From Legionella erythra (GTDB lineage Bacteria > Pseudomonadota > Gammaproteobacteria > Legionellales > Legionellaceae), in NCBI RefSeq assembly GCF_001467615.1, contig NZ_LNYA01000024.1, forward strand, positions 131,389-181,388: 50,000 nucleotides of DNA, read 5' to 3'. Below the pieces are notes generated by a model. That model was given only the letters and a program-made list of their open reading frames with translations. It did no database searches and was not told where the DNA came from. Positions 18,596-28,749 of this stretch are shown piece by piece; the stretch's first letter is position 1, and each line of letters opens with the position of its first letter. The position numbers were made by a program, and so were the translations under genes.

Positions 18596-20275
18596 ATGAG
18601 ACAATTTTTATCGACTCGTGGGTGCATTATGATTGCTATCCTTGAATCTTTCAATGCCGGATTGTTAAATAGGAAGCATTGGTTGTCCAATATAATCGCA
18701 GGGATTGTTGTGGGTGTCGTAGCCCTGCCTTTATCGATGGCCTTTGCCATTGCTTCAGGCGCGAAGCCTGAGCAAGGTCTTTACACAGCCATTGTGGCCG
18801 GTTTGATTGTAACCCTTTTGGGCGGCAGCCGTGTGCAGATTGCAGGACCTACGGGGGCGTTCATTGCCATTTTAGTCGGTATTACGGCGAAATACGGTAT
18901 TGAGGGGTTGCAGATTGCCACCATGATTGCCGGTTGCATGCTGTTGCTGATGGGTTTTAGCCGCCTGGGCACGGTGATTAAGTTTATTCCGGATCCAGTC
19001 ATCGTCGGTTTTACCTCAGGGATTGCCGTGGTGATCTGGGTAGGGCAGTGGAAAGATTTTTTTGGCTTCCCGGCTGTCAACGGTGGGCATTTCCATGAAA
19101 AATTCTGGCATTTGATTCAAGTCTTGCCCCAGATGCAAGGGGCGACCACAGGCCTTTCAGTCTTGGCCCTTCTGCTGGTGATGTTTTCCTATAAATTGCC
19201 AGGTTTGAAGCGGGTACCGGGGCCTTTAGTCGCTTTGTTGATCATTACCCTGCTGCAGGCGATTTTTCATTTTAAAGGGGTGGCAACGATTGGTTCACAA
19301 TTTGGCGGGATCCCCCGAGGCTTGCCGGCATTTCATTGGCCCGATATCAGTCTGGATCGGGTTTTGGAGTTGATAGGGCCAGCTTTCGCCATCGCCATGC
19401 TTGGAGCCATTGAATCCCTGCTCTCCGCCGTGGTGGCCGATGGCATGGCGGGGACTTGCCATGATTCCAATCAGGAATTAATAGGTCAGGGGTTAGCCAA
19501 TATCGCAGCCCCCTTGTTTGGCGGGTTTGCAGCCACCGGCGCCATCGCCCGCACGGCGACCAATATCCGTAACGGCGCTAACAGCCCGTTAGCAGGTATT
19601 ATCCATGTCATAACCCTGATGCTCATCCTCATTTTCTTGGCGCCGCTGGCTGTTCATATTCCTTTGGCTGTATTGGCGGCTATTTTATTTATTGTGGCCT
19701 GGAATATGAGTGAGGTGAAGCATTTTGTAACCATTCTTCGCAAAGCACCGCGTGCGGATGTGGTTATCCTGCTGGTTACCTTTTCGTTAACGGTATTTGT
19801 TGACTTGGTTGCCGCTGTCAATATCGGCGTTATCCTGGCCGTCTTGCATTTCCTAAGGCGGATGGCTGCCAGTGTGGAAGTTGAGCAAATCCCCCATGAC
19901 CAATTACGCAATGACTGCGAAGAAAATGGCGTCGCTCATTTGCCGGATGATGTGCTGGTCTATGCGGTGGAAGGACCATTCTTTTTTGCAGCTGTTGAAA
20001 ATTTCCAGCTGGCGCTGGCTAATACCCATACGGATCCGCGTGTCCTCATTATTCGACTGGGGTGGGTTCCTTTCGTCGATATGACGGCGCTCAGGACCCT
20101 GGAAGAAGCGATCATTGAACTTCATCAGCGCGGTGTGCGTGTCATGCTGGCAGGCGCCAATGAACGCGTTTACGGGAAATTGAAAAAGGCGGGCATCATT
20201 CAATTAATTGGCGAGCAAAATAACAAGGCAAGCTATGCCGAGGCACTACACCAATGCACGGGGGCTACTCCTTAA
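18596..20275 (+). CDS. SulP-family anion transporter with STAS domain
   Basis: 559 residues. The N-terminal two thirds carry the SulP (SLC26-type) membrane domain, with LPLSMAFAIASG (helix 1) and GPTGAFIAI (helix 3 region). The C-terminal about 120 residues are a cytoplasmic STAS domain, containing VYAVEGPFFFAA and the VPFVDMTALRTLEE motif where regulatory contacts usually sit. Such proteins carry sulfate, bicarbonate or dicarboxylates. Bicarbonate is possible given the carbonic anhydrase gene at 29.5 kb, but the two are not adjacent. A second in-frame ATG at 18629 could be the true start. Its 3' end overlaps the convergent yihY gene by eleven bases. Confidence 0.87.
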   Translation: MRQFLSTRGCIMIAILESFNAGLLNRKHWLSNIIAGIVVGVVALPLSMAFAIASGAKPEQGLYTAIVAGLIVTLLGGSRVQIAGPTGAFIAILVGITAKYGIEGLQIATMIAGCMLLLMGFSRLGTVIKFIPDPVIVGFTSGIAVVIWVGQWKDFFGFPAVNGGHFHEKFWHLIQVLPQMQGATTGLSVLALLLVMFSYKLPGLKRVPGPLVALLIITLLQAIFHFKGVATIGSQFGGIPRGLPAFHWPDISLDRVLELIGPAFAIAMLGAIESLLSAVVADGMAGTCHDSNQELIGQGLANIAAPLFGGFAATGAIARTATNIRNGANSPLAGIIHVITLMLILIFLAPLAVHIPLAVLAAILFIVAWNMSEVKHFVTILRKAPRADVVILLVTFSLTVFVDLVAAVNIGVILAVLHFLRRMAASVEVEQIPHDQLRNDCEENGVAHLPDDVLVYAVEGPFFFAAVENFQLALANTHTDPRVLIIRLGWVPFVDMTALRTLEEAIIELHQRGVRVMLAGANERVYGKLKKAGIIQLIGEQNNKASYAEALHQCTGATP

Positions 20276-21470
20276 AGCTAAACAGTTCCTCGAGGTTAAG
20301 GGATAAACGGTCTTTAAGCGAGTCATCAGCTTGTTTAAAGACTGCTCGCCAGGGTTTGGCCAAGGTTTGCAGGTCATCGGCGGTAGGCAGGGGGTAAGGA
20401 ATCAGTTGGGACAGCTCATACACAGACAGCTTGCCCAGATCCCGGCTGAGCATGAACTGATCATCGGCGGTGCAATGGATTAAATGGGCGGCAATCAAGC
20501 CTTCGATGATTTCATCGGCATCCACCGCATAGGGTTGAGCGCTGCTTTCAATCAAGTGCTGCAAACACAACCCCTGTCCCTGTTGCTGCGCTAACCATAA
20601 TTGCTTAAGCCAGAGCAAAACATGAACAAATCCCCGCAAGGCTTCTCCTTCTCGCCGACGATAGGTCACTGATAGCGCGTAGCAGATTTCAGCGCCCAAA
20701 AGCGTAATAAACCAGACCCAATAGACCCAGATAAAAAAAATGGGTACGGTGGCGAAGGCGCCGTACAGAAGCTGGTAAGTATTGAATTGGGTCAGGTAAT
20801 AGGCGAAGGCTAATTTGGCTGATTCAAAAAGCACGGTGGCAACCATGCCACCAATTAAGCCATGACTTAATTTAACGGGATGGTTAGGGACAACCACGTA
20901 AAGGAAAGTAAAGCCTATTAATGACAACAGGTAGGGTGCTGAATTAAGCAATAAAGAAGGGGCTGAATTGTCGCGGATAAAGGGTACGGAAATAAGGTAG
21001 GAACTCGCGGCGAGACTTAAGCCTAAAAATATGGGGGCTAAGGATAAAATCGCCCAATAAAGTAAAAAGGCTGTCGCCCCATGGCGAGAGGTGGTGACAT
21101 GCCAGATTTTATTCATGGCCCGTTCAATGGTGAACATCACCAATAAAGCCGAGACGATAAGAAACACAATGCCCCAGGTGGGTAAACGCGTCACCTGAGC
21201 GGTAAATAACTGCAGGTAATTTTGAATCATTTTACCCGTAGCTGGGACAAAATTTTGAAAAATAAAGTCCTGGGTGGGTTGGATAAGCCCCTGAAAAACC
21301 GGAAAAGATGAAAAAATGGCCAGTCCCACGGTCATCAGCGGGACAACGGCCAGAAGACTGGTAAAGGCCAGCGCCGAGGCGCGGTAGGTGCAATCGTCAT
21401 GAATAAAATTGAGGATGACGAAGCGGATGAAGGAAACAAGTTGTCGGGTTAAATTTTTTAGCCAATCCAT
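20265..21470 (-). CDS. YihY/virulence factor BrkB family membrane protein
   Basis: About 401 residues. The N-terminal 270 residues are a six-helix membrane domain with DCTYRASALAFTSLLAVVPLMTV near the start, the family hallmark. Further signatures are LYWAILSLAPIFLG and FIWVYWVWFITLLGAEICYA. The C-terminal soluble extension (about 300-401) resembles a winged-helix-like tail found in longer members. Once called RNase BN, that assignment was withdrawn; the real role is not known. The start at 21470 is preferred over the TTG at 21494 that overlaps the upstream stop. The near-overlap with the MFS gene suggests coupling. Confidence 0.83.
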   Translation of the reverse strand: MDWLKNLTRQLVSFIRFVILNFIHDDCTYRASALAFTSLLAVVPLMTVGLAIFSSFPVFQGLIQPTQDFIFQNFVPATGKMIQNYLQLFTAQVTRLPTWGIVFLIVSALLVMFTIERAMNKIWHVTTSRHGATAFLLYWAILSLAPIFLGLSLAASSYLISVPFIRDNSAPSLLLNSAPYLLSLIGFTFLYVVVPNHPVKLSHGLIGGMVATVLFESAKLAFAYYLTQFNTYQLLYGAFATVPIFFIWVYWVWFITLLGAEICYALSVTYRRREGEALRGFVHVLLWLKQLWLAQQQGQGLCLQHLIESSAQPYAVDADEIIEGLIAAHLIHCTADDQFMLSRDLGKLSVYELSQLIPYPLPTADDLQTLAKPWRAVFKQADDSLKDRLSLNLEELFSFKE

Positions 21471-21490
21471 GAATGAACCCATTCCTGGTA

Positions 21491-22759
21491 TCAAGCCGGC
21501 TCGGCGTCCAACTCCCCAATGGCCAGATTTTTACGGGCGAGCGAGAAGGTCCAAGCCAGACCAACGAGATAGATAACCCCTACTATCGCACAATATAAAC
21601 CGAAATGGCTATTGTTGTGTTTGGCATAAACCGCACTGGCCGCCTCGACCCCAATGGCCTGCTCACACATGCACATCATGCTGATCACCGCATAAGCCGT
21701 TCCTTTACTAACCGGCGTTGAGAAAAGAATGAAACGGCTAAGCGGGGCACAGGCAACGCCTATACCGAACCCATACAGCGTTAATCCGGGCATCAGATAA
21801 ATAAAATGCGGGTTAATCATCATCGGCAGCAGCCAGGTCAGAAACATGCCGGCCACCGTAATGGCGGAGCCGCGTAGAATCATCTGCTTGACAGTGCGTT
21901 GTTTGGTCAGTTTACGCAAATACCAGTTACCAAACAGGCCGGCTGTGAAAATCGGCAATTGCCACAAGGCATAATGAATGACAGTCAAATGCGCGTCAGT
22001 GACGATAATAATGGGTGAAATGGCAATCCAGGCAATGCAGGGAATGCCCAATAAGCCGGAAGCAAACGCGCCCATCATGAACGTTGGGTTGCTTAAGAGC
22101 TGGCCATAATTTTTAAACACGGTTTTGGGGGTGAAAGGAATACGCGGAATGGTTTGTCCATCGCGTTTCACCGCCCCAATGGGCTCCGGCATAAACCGCC
22201 ACATGCCCCAGAGTGAAATCAGCGCCAGCGCACCGATTAATACGAAGATGGCTCGCCAACTGAAATAAAGAATAAACGTCGCGCCTGCAAGAGGACCGAG
22301 TAAAGGTGCCAAAGAGGCGATATTGGTCAATACCGAGGTAATGCGGATAGCGTCCATCTCCGCAAAAATTTCTTGCAGGGTGGCGTAACCAATCACCGTC
22401 GTAAAGCAAAGCCCCAGGCCTTCAAAATAACGAGCCAGTAAAAATTGGCCAATACTGCCGGAGTGGGCGATAAAAAAAGTAAACACCGTAAAGATGACGA
22501 CGCCAACCAGCATAACGGAGCGGCGGCCGTAGCTGTCTGAAATAGGGCCGAGAAACAATTGCAGGCTGGCACCGCCAAGGATATAGGCCGTCAATGAGGT
22601 GGCAATCGCTGACTCCGGTGCATGGAACGAGGACACCACATGAATCATGCCGGGCATGATCATGTCGTTGGCAATGTAAGTTAGAAATTGGTAAAGAACC
22701 AGAAAGGCAGCAAACCAGAGTGCTTGCCTGCGGGTAATATTAATCAAAGGTTTGGACAT
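21491..22759 (-). CDS. MFS multidrug transporter, MdfA/DHA1-like
   Basis: 422 residues, about twelve helices. Early residues include NDMIMPGM, an acidic-residue site in helix 1 as in MdfA. The motif-A region is LGPISDSYGRRSVML at about 68-82. GPLAGATFILYFSWRAIF at about 152-169 is the antiporter motif C region. Together these point to a proton-driven drug exporter. The ribosome site is weak. The downstream YihY gene follows directly. Its substrate range cannot be predicted from sequence. Confidence 0.82.
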   Translation of the reverse strand: MSKPLINITRRQALWFAAFLVLYQFLTYIANDMIMPGMIHVVSSFHAPESAIATSLTAYILGGASLQLFLGPISDSYGRRSVMLVGVVIFTVFTFFIAHSGSIGQFLLARYFEGLGLCFTTVIGYATLQEIFAEMDAIRITSVLTNIASLAPLLGPLAGATFILYFSWRAIFVLIGALALISLWGMWRFMPEPIGAVKRDGQTIPRIPFTPKTVFKNYGQLLSNPTFMMGAFASGLLGIPCIAWIAISPIIIVTDAHLTVIHYALWQLPIFTAGLFGNWYLRKLTKQRTVKQMILRGSAITVAGMFLTWLLPMMINPHFIYLMPGLTLYGFGIGVACAPLSRFILFSTPVSKGTAYAVISMMCMCEQAIGVEAASAVYAKHNNSHFGLYCAIVGVIYLVGLAWTFSLARKNLAIGELDAEPA

Positions 22760-22889
22760 GGTGTACCCAGTAGGGGTTAAAAATCGCAGGCCAGTTTACA
22801 CAAAATGGGGGGGAAAAGCACGGCTCAATTCGATTTATAAGGGCATGGAAATCAAATTCATCGTAACTGTTCAAAAAAAATACATCCTG

Positions 22890-22898
22890 TGATATAAT
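22890..22898 (+). promoter_or_regulatory. Extended -10 promoter for the 459-residue gene
   Basis: TGATATAAT is a perfect extended -10, identical to the one ahead of hss. A weak TTCAAA lies about 17 bases upstream. Transcription would begin near 22905, leaving a leader of roughly 23 bases. Confidence 0.5.
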
Positions 22899-22927
22899 AA
22901 TGGCCCTGCAACGAAGACTTGATAACC

Positions 22928-24304
22928 ATGCTAGAAAAAATTTTCCCTTTGATCTCGTTGGATGAGCTTAAAAAACGGTACCAGCGCTTAAAAGCGGACA
23001 CCTTCCTGATGCGTGCGGAGAAACTGGATTGCGTACAGGTGATTTTTGAAGACTTGCTCAACGCGGTACAAAAGCCGAACGGGCTATCCCAAAAACGGTT
23101 TGAAGCCATTCTCTATGTTAAGGCTCAGATTTATACGCTTTTAATCAGTGACAAGGTCCTAATTGATTCCCTGCTGGATAAGCTGGAACAGGCGTGTGCT
23201 GACAATTTTCATGCCTGCTCCTTAAGTGTCGATCACCTCCTGGAAAAGAAATTATGCCCTGGGTATTATCAGACCAAGCGCTTTCCCTATGCGCAGGGGA
23301 CGCAGGAGCTGGAGGAGCACCTTTACTATCCCGTCATTTCACAGGAAATTTTAGACGTTGACTACCCGCAAACGATTTTAACCACTCCGTTGTTGGAGCA
23401 ACTGCAAAAAAACCGCATTAATTTTCATTCCAGAGTGCCGGGCCGGAAGCGTTTTCTCGAAAGCGATGGCTGGTTACGCTTTTTTGGCATCGTGTCCGAT
23501 GCGTCCTCAAGCGCCGTCTTGTCAAGAGGCCAGATTTTTATAGAGCCGCCGGAATTTCCGCATACGGTTAGCCGTCTGCACGGCCCCTTTGGTCATGCCC
23601 TGCAGGAATATTTAAATTCAAAATTGCTTGAGGGAGGCCATTTGGACATGCCCGCCGAGGCGGGCGTGGGCAAAATCACCGCGCTTGACTTATTGAAAGC
23701 GGAGGCCTGGTCGCTTAAGGATGTAAAAAAAGGAGAATTTGCCACTTGTCTGTTTGACCTGATGCGTGAGCGCTTGCCCGAGAAGTTACGCCGGTTTCGT
23801 GTCGTTCCTAATCAGGCGTTTGCGTTTACCGCTTCTGAGTTTATCACCCAGTATCTCCTGTTGAGCCCGTACCGTTTCCCCTGCCTGTCAAGCATTATGT
23901 ATTTCGTTTATGCAAAGGGTACAAAAACTTATTTTCAGAGTGTACCGGGTTTCTCGGATCTTAAGCCGGAAGAACAACTGCTGATTATGAATAATTATTG
24001 TGATAATGTCGTGCTGGATATGGACGTTGGTGTCTTTATTAAAAAAAATCCAGACTATTTTCGATGCAATAATGGCTCAAGCAAGGATCCTATCTTTTTT
24101 AAAGAGGCATCAAAACCGTTTATTTACTCGTCCATGGATGATGATGTCCGTACCATTCGTGCCCGGAAAACCGCGGCAAAGGCCTGCATTGAGCCAGAAA
24201 GAAAGCACAGCGCAAGAGCGTTGTATGATGACTCATTATTCTCAGGTTCCCCGCGGATTACAAAAAAGGACGACCGGGAGCAAATGTCACTGATGCCGTT
24301 ATGA
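22928..24304 (+). CDS. Hypothetical protein, about 459 aa, effector-like
   Basis: No family recognised. A TTG at 22919 would add three residues; neither start has a strong ribosome site. The protein is soluble with no export signal, with mixed alpha-helical character and a helical N-terminus rich in Lys/Leu/Glu. A segment HGPFGHALQEYLNSK lies at about residues 220-234, and an acidic/basic tail ends KKDDREQMSLMPL. Size, lack of relatives and a disordered polar C-terminus fit a Dot/Icm substrate, but there is no direct evidence. It precedes the MerR-QueF operon by about 50 bases but has its own promoter. Confidence 0.65.
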   Translation: MLEKIFPLISLDELKKRYQRLKADTFLMRAEKLDCVQVIFEDLLNAVQKPNGLSQKRFEAILYVKAQIYTLLISDKVLIDSLLDKLEQACADNFHACSLSVDHLLEKKLCPGYYQTKRFPYAQGTQELEEHLYYPVISQEILDVDYPQTILTTPLLEQLQKNRINFHSRVPGRKRFLESDGWLRFFGIVSDASSSAVLSRGQIFIEPPEFPHTVSRLHGPFGHALQEYLNSKLLEGGHLDMPAEAGVGKITALDLLKAEAWSLKDVKKGEFATCLFDLMRERLPEKLRRFRVVPNQAFAFTASEFITQYLLLSPYRFPCLSSIMYFVYAKGTKTYFQSVPGFSDLKPEEQLLIMNNYCDNVVLDMDVGVFIKKNPDYFRCNNGSSKDPIFFKEASKPFIYSSMDDDVRTIRARKTAAKACIEPERKHSARALYDDSLFSGSPRITKKDDREQMSLMPL

Positions 24305-24310
24305 TCCGTC

Positions 24311-24341
24311 TTGACCCTCACGTAACGTGATCCATTACAAT
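24311..24341 (+). promoter_or_regulatory. MerR-type promoter with 19-bp spacer and palindromic operator
   Basis: -35 TTGACC (24311-24316) and -10 TACAAT (24336-24341) are separated by 19 bases, the overlong spacer characteristic of MerR-controlled promoters. Inside it is a perfect 13-base palindrome, TCACGT-A-ACGTGA (24318-24330). MerR proteins bind such sites and untwist the DNA to align the two hexamers. The expected transcript start near 24348 lies just ahead of the ribosome site GGAG at 24351. The fused MerR gene therefore probably controls itself and the genes behind it. Confidence 0.75.
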
Positions 24342-24360
24342 GCGTCGTGAGGAGTCAAAC

Positions 24361-25611
24361 ATGCGGTATTATCAGATTAAAGAAATCAGCCGCCTTACCT
24401 CATTGTCAGTGCGTTCTTTGCAATACTACGATGAGAGGGGCTTGCTTAAGCCCAGCAAGCGTTCGGATGCTGGTTATCGTCTGTATTCGGATGCCGATTT
24501 ACTGCGATTGCAGCAAATCGTCACACTGAAATACTTAGGCTTTTCTCTCAATGAGATTAAGAAAACGCTGAATGATCCGCAGTTTGATATTCAGAAATCC
24601 CTGGTCGTTCAGGCCAGGCTGCTTGCCGAAAAAGCACGGCAGCTGAAAGAGGCGTCGGCTTTGCTGACTTATATCGCATCACAACGGGAAGCGCAGCAGG
24701 CTGTGAACTGGCGAAGTACGGCAGAAATCATTGCAATTTTGGAGTTAAGCAATATGAATAATGGAGTAGATAAATATAATAATCAGGCGGATGATTCCGA
24801 GTTAGGCAGAAAGTCGGAGTATGATGCCTCATACAATCCGCAAAGGCTTTACCCGATTCCACGCGCCGGCAAGCGCCGGGAAATTGGTATCAATCCTGCT
24901 CACGAGTTGCCTTTTTACGGCTTCGACGGGTGGAATCATTACGAAGTGTCCTGGCTGAATGAGAAAGGGAAGCCCATTGTCGCTGTGGCGGAAATCGATT
25001 ATGATTGCCGCACGCCGATGCTGATTGAATCCAAGTCACTGAAACTTTACTTTAATTCGTTCAACAATACCCGGTTTAAATCCCTCACCGACGTAGTCAA
25101 TATCATAAAAAGCGATCTTGAACAGCGTGTTCAGGGCGACGTGAGGGTGGCTGTCCACCCCTTGGGCTCGGGTGTCATTCTACCTCTTTATGAACGGTTT
25201 AATGGTGAATGCATTGATCATCTCGACGTGGCGTGCTCAACCTACACGGTCGAACCGTCGTTTTTAACGGCGACAGGCGAACCGGTTGAAGAAACCCTTT
25301 ACTCCGATTTGTTAAAGTCCAATTGCCTGGTGACTAACCAGCCTGATTGGGGCAGCGTGCAGATTAGTTACAAAGGGCAAAAAATAAACCGTGAAGGGTT
25401 GTTAAAATACCTGGTTTCTTTTCGCAACCACAATGAATTTCATGAACAATGCATTGAGCGGATTTTCATTGATATTATGCGGCAGTGTCAGCCGGACGAG
25501 CTGACGGTGTATGGCCGTTACACACGGCGGGGTGGTTTGGACATTAATCCTTACCGCAGTACGAAGCAGCCGGTCCGCCAGGGACTGAATTTCAGGCTTC
25601 CTCGCCAGTAG
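24361..25611 (+). CDS. queF: MerR regulator fused to QueF (7-cyano-7-deazaguanine reductase)
   Basis: One uninterrupted frame of 416 residues holds two complete parts. Residues 1-70 are a MerR winged helix (YYQIKEISRLTSLSVRSLQY and an AGYRLYSDADLLRLQQI segment). Residues about 75-115 form the dimerisation helix. Residues about 146-416 are the long QueF enzyme, which reduces preQ0 nitrile to preQ1 with NADPH for tRNA queuosine. QueF hallmarks are LIESKSLKLY (Glu223), nucleophile Cys322 in KSNCLVT, Asp329 in QPDWG, and His361/Glu362 in FHEQC. All match E. coli QueF, so catalysis should be intact. GGAG six bases before 24361 decides the start. An internal ATG at 24754 with GGAG nine bases ahead could give free QueF of 285 residues. 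Confidence 0.9.
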   Translation: MRYYQIKEISRLTSLSVRSLQYYDERGLLKPSKRSDAGYRLYSDADLLRLQQIVTLKYLGFSLNEIKKTLNDPQFDIQKSLVVQARLLAEKARQLKEASALLTYIASQREAQQAVNWRSTAEIIAILELSNMNNGVDKYNNQADDSELGRKSEYDASYNPQRLYPIPRAGKRREIGINPAHELPFYGFDGWNHYEVSWLNEKGKPIVAVAEIDYDCRTPMLIESKSLKLYFNSFNNTRFKSLTDVVNIIKSDLEQRVQGDVRVAVHPLGSGVILPLYERFNGECIDHLDVACSTYTVEPSFLTATGEPVEETLYSDLLKSNCLVTNQPDWGSVQISYKGQKINREGLLKYLVSFRNHNEFHEQCIERIFIDIMRQCQPDELTVYGRYTRRGGLDINPYRSTKQPVRQGLNFRLPRQ

Positions 25612-25652
25612 CGCGGGCGGTAATCTGTATAATTGACGGAGTTTAGGCAGTA

Positions 25653-27559
<1,907 letters not shown>

Positions 27560-27689
27560 ACCCATGCTAAGCCAGTGTGATAACAGGCCCATACCGCACT
27601 GCGATGTGAGTCATTTTGTAATGAATGCGACCGCATGGATTTTGCGCACAAGGTGCGGAACGTAGGCGCAGTTCAATGACATGCAACGG

Positions 27690-27737
27690 CATCTCCTCTG
27701 CGTAGAGTAATATCCCCTCGACGTACCGCGGTATCCA
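27690..27737. repeat. Degenerate intergenic repeat, copy 1
   Basis: CATCTCCTCT (27690-27699) followed by CCCTCGACGTACC (27715-27727) and GCGGTATCCA (27728-27737). The same three blocks occur in the same order 110 bases downstream. Dispersed repeat of unknown origin. Confidence 0.6.
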
Positions 27738-27799
27738 GGTTTTCACAACAGCAATCGCAAGCCGGCCAAGGCCCGACCAGCCTTGACTACGTGCCACAA

Positions 27800-27851
27800 C
27801 ATCTCCTCTACCAACATCCCTCGACGTACCACGGCTTGACCGCGGTATCCA
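27800..27851. repeat. Degenerate intergenic repeat, copy 2
   Basis: CATCTCCTCT (27800-27809), CCCTCGACGTACC (27818-27830), then an extra ACGGCTTGAC block before CGCGGTATCCA (27841-27851). The extra block gives an internal imperfect palindrome (ACCACGG/CCGCGGT). Likely a longer, more complete unit than copy 1. Confidence 0.6.
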
Positions 27852-27963
27852 TGGGTAGAGTGCGATGGTTAGTATGTACTAATATTTACCTGATAAGAGC
27901 AGAACATCTTGCAATTAGTGTTCAGTCTCAGTAAGGTCAGTTGTTTTAAGTATTGGAAATGCC

Positions 27964-28749
27964 GTGAAAGTTATCAGTTTTAATGCTAATGGTATTCGTG
28001 CTGCCGCCAGGAATGGTTTTTATGAGTGGCTGCTGACCCAGAATGCCGATTTTGTCTGTCTTCAGGAAACCAAATCACAGGTGCACCAATTACTGCCGGA
28101 AGAACTTTATTACCCGCGGGATTATTATTGTGATTTTTATGATGCAGAGAAAAAGGGTTATAGCGGCGTGGCCATTTTTTCCAAACACAAACCAGAACGC
28201 GTAGTGAAAGGATTGGGTTTTGATTATTGCGACAAGGAAGGGCGTTATATTCAATTCGATTACCCCAAATTAAGTGTCATTTCACTCTATATGCCCTCGG
28301 GGACCAGTGGCGACGGGCGTCAGGAGGTAAAATACGATTTCCTGAAACGGTTCGCCGAACACCTGCTTCATCTCAAAGAGGAAGGGCGGGAATTAATTAT
28401 TTGCGGCGATTACAATATTGCTCATAAAAAAGTCGACTTAAAAAACTGGCGTAGCAACCAGAAGAACTCCGGTTTCTTACCGGATGAGCGTGCCTGGATG
28501 GATCAATTATTTGGCGCCATGGGGTTTGTTGATGCCTTCCGTGTTCGCAATCAGGAGGAAGAGCAGTACACCTGGTGGTCTTATCGTAGCCGTGCCTGGG
28601 AAAAGAATGTAGGGTGGAGAATCGATTATCAGGTCATTACTCCAGGATTAACCGAGAGCGTGGATACTGTGTATATTCATCGTGAAGGCCGTTGGTCCGA
28701 TCATGCGCCGTTAATTATCGATTACAAGGGGGATTGGTGCTTAAGTTAG
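27964..28749 (+). CDS. Exodeoxyribonuclease III family AP endonuclease (ExoA-like)
   Basis: 261 residues, GTG start. It cuts DNA at abasic sites and trims 3' ends. Visible metal and catalytic residues are FNANGIR (Asn7 region), LQETK (Glu34 region), GDYNIAH (Asp/Asn about residue 153), and WSDHAP near the C-terminus (Asp-His pair). A second, diverged ExoIII gene starts inside its 3' end, overlapping by 13 bases. The two share the fold but little sequence, so they are probably different subfamilies rather than a recent duplicate. Confidence 0.92.
   Translation: MKVISFNANGIRAAARNGFYEWLLTQNADFVCLQETKSQVHQLLPEELYYPRDYYCDFYDAEKKGYSGVAIFSKHKPERVVKGLGFDYCDKEGRYIQFDYPKLSVISLYMPSGTSGDGRQEVKYDFLKRFAEHLLHLKEEGRELIICGDYNIAHKKVDLKNWRSNQKNSGFLPDERAWMDQLFGAMGFVDAFRVRNQEEEQYTWWSYRSRAWEKNVGWRIDYQVITPGLTESVDTVYIHREGRWSDHAPLIIDYKGDWCLS

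Larger units (their letters stand above)
27560..27963. other. 404-base intergenic region
   Basis: No credible coding frame or RNA gene seen. It holds two degenerate direct repeats (annotated separately) and, nearer the exonuclease gene, an AT-richer stretch likely to contain the promoter of that gene. The first 130 bases, right after wrbA, show no convincing terminator. Confidence 0.6.

Noticed and set aside
24342-24360. A preQ1 riboswitch ahead of the MerR-QueF gene
   Set aside because: The predicted leader is only about a dozen bases, too short for any preQ1 aptamer, and the region is explained by promoter and ribosome site.
27560-27963. A CRISPR array or tRNA in the wrbA-exonuclease spacer
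   Set aside because: Only two diverged repeat units of unequal length and no regular spacers; no cloverleaf could be drawn.
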